A DNA stretch of 64,000 nucleotides. Source: Luscinia megarhynchos. Lineage: Eukaryota; Chordata; Aves; Passeriformes; Turdidae. Within the stretch, counting starts at the first letter, position 1, and each line of letters opens with the position of its first letter. Shown here piece by piece: positions 59,346-64,000 of the stretch. A program made the position numbers and the translations under genes. Location of the stretch: the NCBI GenBank assembly GCA_034336665.1, contig CM067576.1:17442036-17506035 (forward strand). The letters run 5' to 3'. The notes beneath the pieces are model-generated. The model saw only the letters and a program-made list of their open reading frames with translations, did no database searches and was not told the DNA's origin.

Positions 59346-60750
59346 AAGAACAGAACATATTAAGCTCCTGGCTCTGCAGCCTCTGCCATGGGTGGGGGCT
59401 GCTTTTCCTGCTGATGGGATTCCAGGAGTGGCACTCCCCTAATTTTCCAGGCTGGACCTCCCAGGTTATCTCTGTGACAAAAAACCTGCAGGTGCCTCCA
59501 GGGCCGCCTGCTGTGTCAGGGGCGTGAGGACAGTGTCTGAAGCACTCGCAGGTTGTATCTTCTGGTAAATCTGCTTTCCTTCGGCCCTGCATGTGCTGGG
59601 GAGCAGCAGACCCCAGCAGCGTGTATCAGAAATGTTTATAAACTCCTCTTTGGGCCAAGGACTTCTCTGAGGGGGATTACTGTGACTTAACTCGTGCAGC
59701 TGTTTCTCTGTGTTCATACAAACTCAAAGCTCTGTCTCACGTTACACCAGGCTGAAGCAGCTGTGTTCATGTTTCAGGTACTGCCTACTGCAAATTGCTC
59801 CTGGTTCACAGCAGCAAAAGCATTGCACAACTGGGATGAATTTGTCTTTTGGTGAAGCTCCTGGTCCTTATCTCTCTGAGTAACCAGTCCAAAACTCCTC
59901 TGACTATCGGATCTTCCGTGATTCTCATTCCTTCCACTGCTGCCTGCTCTCACAGTTCCATCACCAATCTCTTGGAGCTGGATTTGCATTCTGGTGAAAC
60001 ACATCAGCCATCACACCCTGCTCTTGCCTGGGCTGGAGCCCTTTCCTGCTTCCTTCCTGCAGGAGGGTGCTGGGACAGCAGCAGGGCTCTGACCTTCTCT
60101 GAGCTAAAGGAGAGGAGAGATGGGAGAGGGGGCAGGAGGACAGAGCCCAGCCCTGTGCTGATAAAATACCTTTATACCTCCATGGGCACCAGCCATCCTG
60201 CTGAGTGCTCTGAAGGAAAACCAGTGGTCTTCTGGAGGGACAGTGGCTGCAGCAAAACAGAAGCTCAAAGACAGAATATCGGTAAATGATAGAAGATAAC
60301 TAAGCAACTGTGAGTTTTGGGGACAGTGGCAGTCTTGTATCATCAGACAGCACCTCATGCCAAACCACAGCCCTTCCTCTGCTCCTGTGAGGCTTTCTGT
60401 GAGTCTGGGAGAGCTGCCTCAAACTAGAGAGGAACAAAGACAAGGGTCTGAATGTCAAAGTGTAGGGCAGCAGTTATTCTGGAAATGCCTGTTTTTTTCC
60501 AAGCAGAGCCGTGCCGAGGGAATTGCCCGGGGCCATCCCCAGAAGGGGTGTGGGGACCTGTCCAGCCCTGCCTAAGCCCAGCCTGTCCTGGGAGTGTCCA
60601 GAGCTGGCAGCATCCCCTCCCCCTGCAGGGCAGCCCCAGGGCAGTGCCAGCACCCACCAGTGCCAGCCCTGGTGCTGGCGTGCAGGCATTGCAGTGTTTC
60701 GTTATTCACAGCCCATGCAGAGCCTGGGGGAGCCAGCCTGTCCTGGGGGA
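59346..60750. other. intergenic, nothing recognised
   Basis: Unique sequence between the right LTR-like copy and the TTCCC tract. Part of the start may belong to the LTR, whose 3' end is unclear. Confidence 0.55.
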
Positions 60751-61216
60751 CCCTTCCCTTCCCTTCCCTTCCCTTCCCTTCCCTTCCCTTCCCTTCCCCT
60801 TCCCTTCCCTTCCCTTCCCTTCCCTTCCCTTCCCTTCCCTTCCCTTCCCTTCCCTTCCCTTCCCTTCCCTTCCCTTCCCTTCCCTTCCCTTCCCTTCCCT
60901 TCCCTTCCCTTCCCTTCCCTTCCCTTCCCTTCCCTTCCCTTCCCTTCCCTTCCCTTCCCTTCCCTTCCCTTCCCTTCCCTTCCCTTCCCTTCCCTTCCCT
61001 TCCCTTCCCTTCCCTTCCCTTCCCTTCCCTTCCCTTCCCTTCCCTTCCCCTTCCCTTCCCTTCCCTTCCCTTCCCTTCCCTTCCCTTCCCTTCCCTTCCC
61101 TTCCCTTCCCTTCCCTTCCCTTCCCTTCCCTTCCCTTCCCTTCCCTTCCCTTCCCTTCCCTTCCCTTCCCTTCCCTTCCCTTCCCTTCCCTTCCCTTCCC
61201 TTCCCTTCCCTTCCCT
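60751..61216. repeat. (TTCCC)n pentanucleotide microsatellite, 466 bp
   Basis: More than 90 units of CCCTT, nearly perfect, with only two phase slips (an extra C near 60798 and 61048). The strand is pure pyrimidine. Confidence 0.97.
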
Positions 61217-61654
61217 CTGGCACAAAGACAATCTCTCCTTTCTGCCTGGCCTGGTGCTTCCCTGACTTTTGCAGGACACCCAGTTTGTGATAGAGATGTA
61301 GCAATGAGTGCCACAGGTTGTTGGGTGGAGTGAGCAGACTTTGTGGTTGCTTAAACCTTGTTTCTCTAAGAAAACAAACCTAAAATCAAATGCCTCCTGG
61401 TATGGGAGGACATATGAAAAATATTTGCATAAGGAATATACAATTCTCTAATTGTGGCATTTTCCATGTCTCTCAAAACCATTTAAAAGCTCCTTCCTAA
61501 CCACCAGCTCTGTGGCTGTGGCACACTGGCTGGGATTTTTGGCCAGCACTGCTGCTCTGCCTGAGGAGGAGGTCAGGTTTCATTCCCACAGCAGAATTAC
61601 CATCCTCGAGAGCCTCCAGAGTGATCCTGGAAGCCTCTCTTGGCTTCTGAGCTT

Positions 61655-62285
61655 TCCAGGATCCCAGAATCTCAGAACAGGTCAGGTTGGGTCACCTGGT
61701 GCTACCTCCCTGTTCCATCCCAGAGCTCAGGGCACAGGAACATCTGGAATGTCCCCAGGGAGGGACACTGCACAGCCTCTCTGCACACCCTGCTCAGGGC
61801 ACAGGAACATCTGGAATGTCCCCAGGCAGGGACACTGCACAGCCTCTCTGCACACTCTGCTCAGGGCACAGGAACATCTGGAATGTCCCCAGGGAGGGAC
61901 ACTGCACAGCCTCTCTGCACACCCTGCTCAGGGCACAGGAACATCTGGAATGTCCCCAGGGAGGGACACTGCACAGCCTCTCTGCACACCCTGCTCAGGG
62001 CACAGGAACATCTGGAATGTCCCCAGGCAGGGACACTGCACAGCCTCTCTGCACACCCTGCTCAGGGCACAGGAACATCTGGAATGTCCCCAGGCAGGGA
62101 TACTGCACAGCCTCTCTGCACACTCTGCTCAGGGCACAGGAACATCTGGAATGTCCCCAGGCAGGGACACTGCACAGCCTCTCTGCACACTCTGCTCAGG
62201 GCTGGGCACTGCCCAGGGCACAAGTTCTGCCTCCTGTGCAGGGGCAATTCCTGGGCTCAGCCCCTGCCCCTCCCTCTGGTGCCAT
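61655..62285 (-). mobile_element. CR1 LINE 3' part, minus orientation, with 67-bp array inside
   Basis: GGATCCCAGAATCTCAGAAC AGGTCAGGTTGGGTCACCTG starts the element. It ends with the reverse of the GGGGCTGAGCCCAGGAATTG segment seen at 52.75 kb. It is the inverted relative of the 52.5-53.0 kb copy. Between the two ends sit seven tandem copies of the 67-bp block. Confidence 0.82.
61739..62207. repeat. 67-bp minisatellite inside a CR1, seven copies
   Basis: AACATCTGGAATGTCCCCAG starts at 61739, 61806, 61873, 61940, 62007, 62074 and 62141, exactly 67 bases apart. Copies differ at a few sites (GGGAGGG or GGCAGGG; CACCCTG or CACTCTG). Confidence 0.97.
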
Positions 62286-62499
62286 GTTGCACTTACAGCA
62301 TAACACAAATAAGCAGAATTGTTTTGTGCTTCAGTGAGCAATGTAATTGCTGGCAGATGTGAGTTTCAAGTCAGCACTCCCAAACTGCCCCACATTTACA
62401 GAGCTCCCCCCAAACCAGGCTGCAGCTGCAGGCTCTGGCTCAGCGATGGGAGAGGGAGGGCTGCACCACCACAGACAGGCAGTGCAGGCAGAACTGCTG

Positions 62500-63490
62500 A
62501 GAATCAGGGAGTGTGCTGGGCTGGAAGGGACCCACCAGGATCATGGATCCAGCTCCTGGCCTGCCCAGACACCCCAAATTACCCCCTGGTGTCCAAACTC
62601 CCTGGAGCTCTGGCAGTGCCCATTCCCTGGGGAGCCTGGGCAGTGCCCAGCACCCTCTGGGGGAGGGGAGAACCTTCCCAAAATCCAGCCTGAGCCTCCC
62701 TGGCCCAGCTCCAGCCCTCCCTGGGCCGTGGTGCTGCTCAGGGGAGTGCAGGGCTCAGAGCTGCCCCTCAGGAGGATGTTCTGAGCACAGGGAGCTCTCC
62801 CCTCAGCCTCCTGCAGCTGAACAAACCAAGTCCCCTCAGCTGCTCCTCTCCAGACCCTGCCCCATCCTCATGTCCATCCTTTGGACACTCTCTAATGGCT
62901 TTTTATCTTGTGGCATCCAAACTGGCCCCAGCACTGGAGGTGAGGCTGCCCCAGCCCCCAGCAGAGCTGGACAATCCCTGCCTGGCCCTGATGTCCCCAG
63001 CACAGGGATGTCTCCAGCACAGGGATGTCCCCAGCACAGGGATGTCCCCAGCACAGGATGTCCCTGCTGGCACAGGGATGTCTCCGGCACAGGGATGTCC
63101 CCAGCACAGGGATGTCCCCAGCACAGGATGTCCCTGCTGGCACAGGGATGTCTCCCCAGCACAAGGACGTCTCCCTGCTGGCACAGGGATGTCCCCAGCA
63201 CAGGGATGTCCCCAGGACAGGGATGTCCCCAGGACAGGGATGTCCCCAGGATAGGGATGTCCCTGCTGGCACAGGGATGTCGCCAAGACAGGGATGTCCC
63301 TGCTGGCACAGAGATGTCCCCGGCACAGGGATGTCGCCAAGACAGGGATGTCCCTGCTGGCACAGGGATATCCCCAGGACAGGGATGTCCCTGCTGGCAC
63401 AGGGATGTCCCTGCTGGCTCCAGGGCACTGCTGGCTCATTTCTGTCCCTCTCAGCTCATTTCCCTTCCCCTGTCCTGCTGGAGCCCACTC
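62500..63490 (-). mobile_element. CR1 LINE, minus orientation, interrupted by an 18-bp minisatellite
   Basis: GGGCTGGAAGGGACCCACCA GGATCATGGATCC, then CACCCTCTGGGGGAGGGGAG, CTCCTCTCCAGACCCTGCCC and CACTGGAGGTGAGGCTGCCC are successive CR1 blocks in reverse. After the array, GGGCACTGCTGGCTCATTTC matches the next CR1 block, so the array lies inside the element. The outer limit at 63490 is approximate. Confidence 0.75.
62990..63415. repeat. minisatellite, ~18-bp unit, inside a CR1
   Basis: CAGCACAGGGATGTCCCC and CTGCTGGCACAGGGATGTCC forms alternate over about 425 bp, giving long spurious frames on both strands. Confidence 0.93.
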
Positions 63491-64000
63491 TGCAGCATCC
63501 CTGATGCTGGCAGGCAGCCTTGGTGCTCCTTAGGGAAAATGCAGCTTGGGCCCTTCCTTCTATGACTTGGTCATCCAGAGATATGTCTGGCTTACTCTCA
63601 GTGCCATGCTGGTGTATTTTTGGTAGTTCAGGGTCACAGTAATGTTTTCTGCAGAGCCTTTCCTCTTCTGGGGTGTTGACTCTTCTGTTGAACTGTAAGA
63701 AAATCCTACACTACAAAGAAGGAGGTCTGATTTAAGACATTGTCACCCCACCAAGTACAAGAAAACTCTGAGGAAATCTGTGTGCATTTGTACACCAGAT
63801 GTCAAGGATAATACTGTAAAAATACTTCATTCCAGTTGAACATTGTATAACCCCTCTGATCATTTTGAGAAATTTGGGTGCTGCAGCTCTTGTTTGTCTA
63901 AAGCTGGGTTGAGTCTCATTCCTTCAGAAACCTTCCCTGGAATACAGGTGGGGAGAAATTATCACTGTTTGAATTTTCAGAGCAGTGCTTTGAGCAAAAA
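63491..64000. other. intergenic, nothing recognised
   Basis: AT-leaning unique sequence to the window end. Confidence 0.55.

Noticed and set aside
60452..61333. 200-290-codon frames of Ser-Leu-Pro-Phe or Gly-Lys-Glu-Arg repeats
   Set aside because: They are translations of the (TTCCC)n microsatellite.
61452..62362. 240-283-codon frames with repeated GTGTSGMSPGRDTAQPLCT
   Set aside because: This is the 67-bp CR1-derived array translated. 67 is not a multiple of three, so successive units shift frame.
35481..64000. Search for FGF18 or another neighbour of FBXW11
   Set aside because: FGF18-type heparin-binding growth-factor exons were looked for on the minus strand, but nothing matched. The gene probably lies beyond the window.
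1..64000. CRISPR arrays, bacterial operons, riboswitches
   Set aside because: The tandem arrays lack the alternating conserved repeat and unique spacer pattern of CRISPR. The DNA is vertebrate nuclear, so prokaryotic features are not expected.

Overview
This window is vertebrate nuclear DNA, almost certainly avian and probably from a songbird. The evidence is many truncated CR1 LINE tails, retroviral LTR-like elements, short introns, abundant GC-rich minisatellites and one intron-containing vertebrate gene. The bird call rests on CR1 density and style. The songbird call is an inference from the look of the LTRs and was not tested.

The only gene I can support is FBXW11 (beta-TrCP2), on the plus strand. 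It is the substrate-receptor subunit of the SCF ubiquitin ligase that recognises phosphodegrons. Positions 1-10637 are the end of its first intron; the exon with the start codon lies upstream of the window. Eleven coding exons follow between 10638 and 30357, all with GT-AG junctions and consistent phase. They encode 514 residues that match a 529-residue FBXW11 isoform lacking only its first 15 residues. The order is a short acidic cassette exon, the dimerisation (D) domain, the F-box, and a seven-bladed WD40 propeller ending in TYISR-stop. A 3' UTR intron (30385-33361) separates the stop-codon exon from a terminal exon of about 2.1 kb, which ends just past an AATAAA at 35455.

From about 35.5 to 64 kb I see no gene. 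In mammals FBXW11's 3' end faces FGF18, so this is probably the FBXW11-FGF18 intergenic interval, although no FGF18 sequence is visible. This half is rich in tandem repeats, with about twenty arrays of 5- to 67-bp units. It also carries CR1 fragments in both orientations, a pair of inverted LTR-like elements, and a 332-bp foldback element with arms of about 115 bp.

Nothing here is a convincing new molecular system. The most unusual signals are: two neighbouring FBXW11 exons in which every codon ends in G or C while the exon before them is AT-rich at third positions; a 1.9-kb minisatellite beginning about ten bases after a splice donor; a 67-bp minisatellite born inside CR1 elements, present at two loci with different copy number; the foldback element; and the inverted LTR pair.
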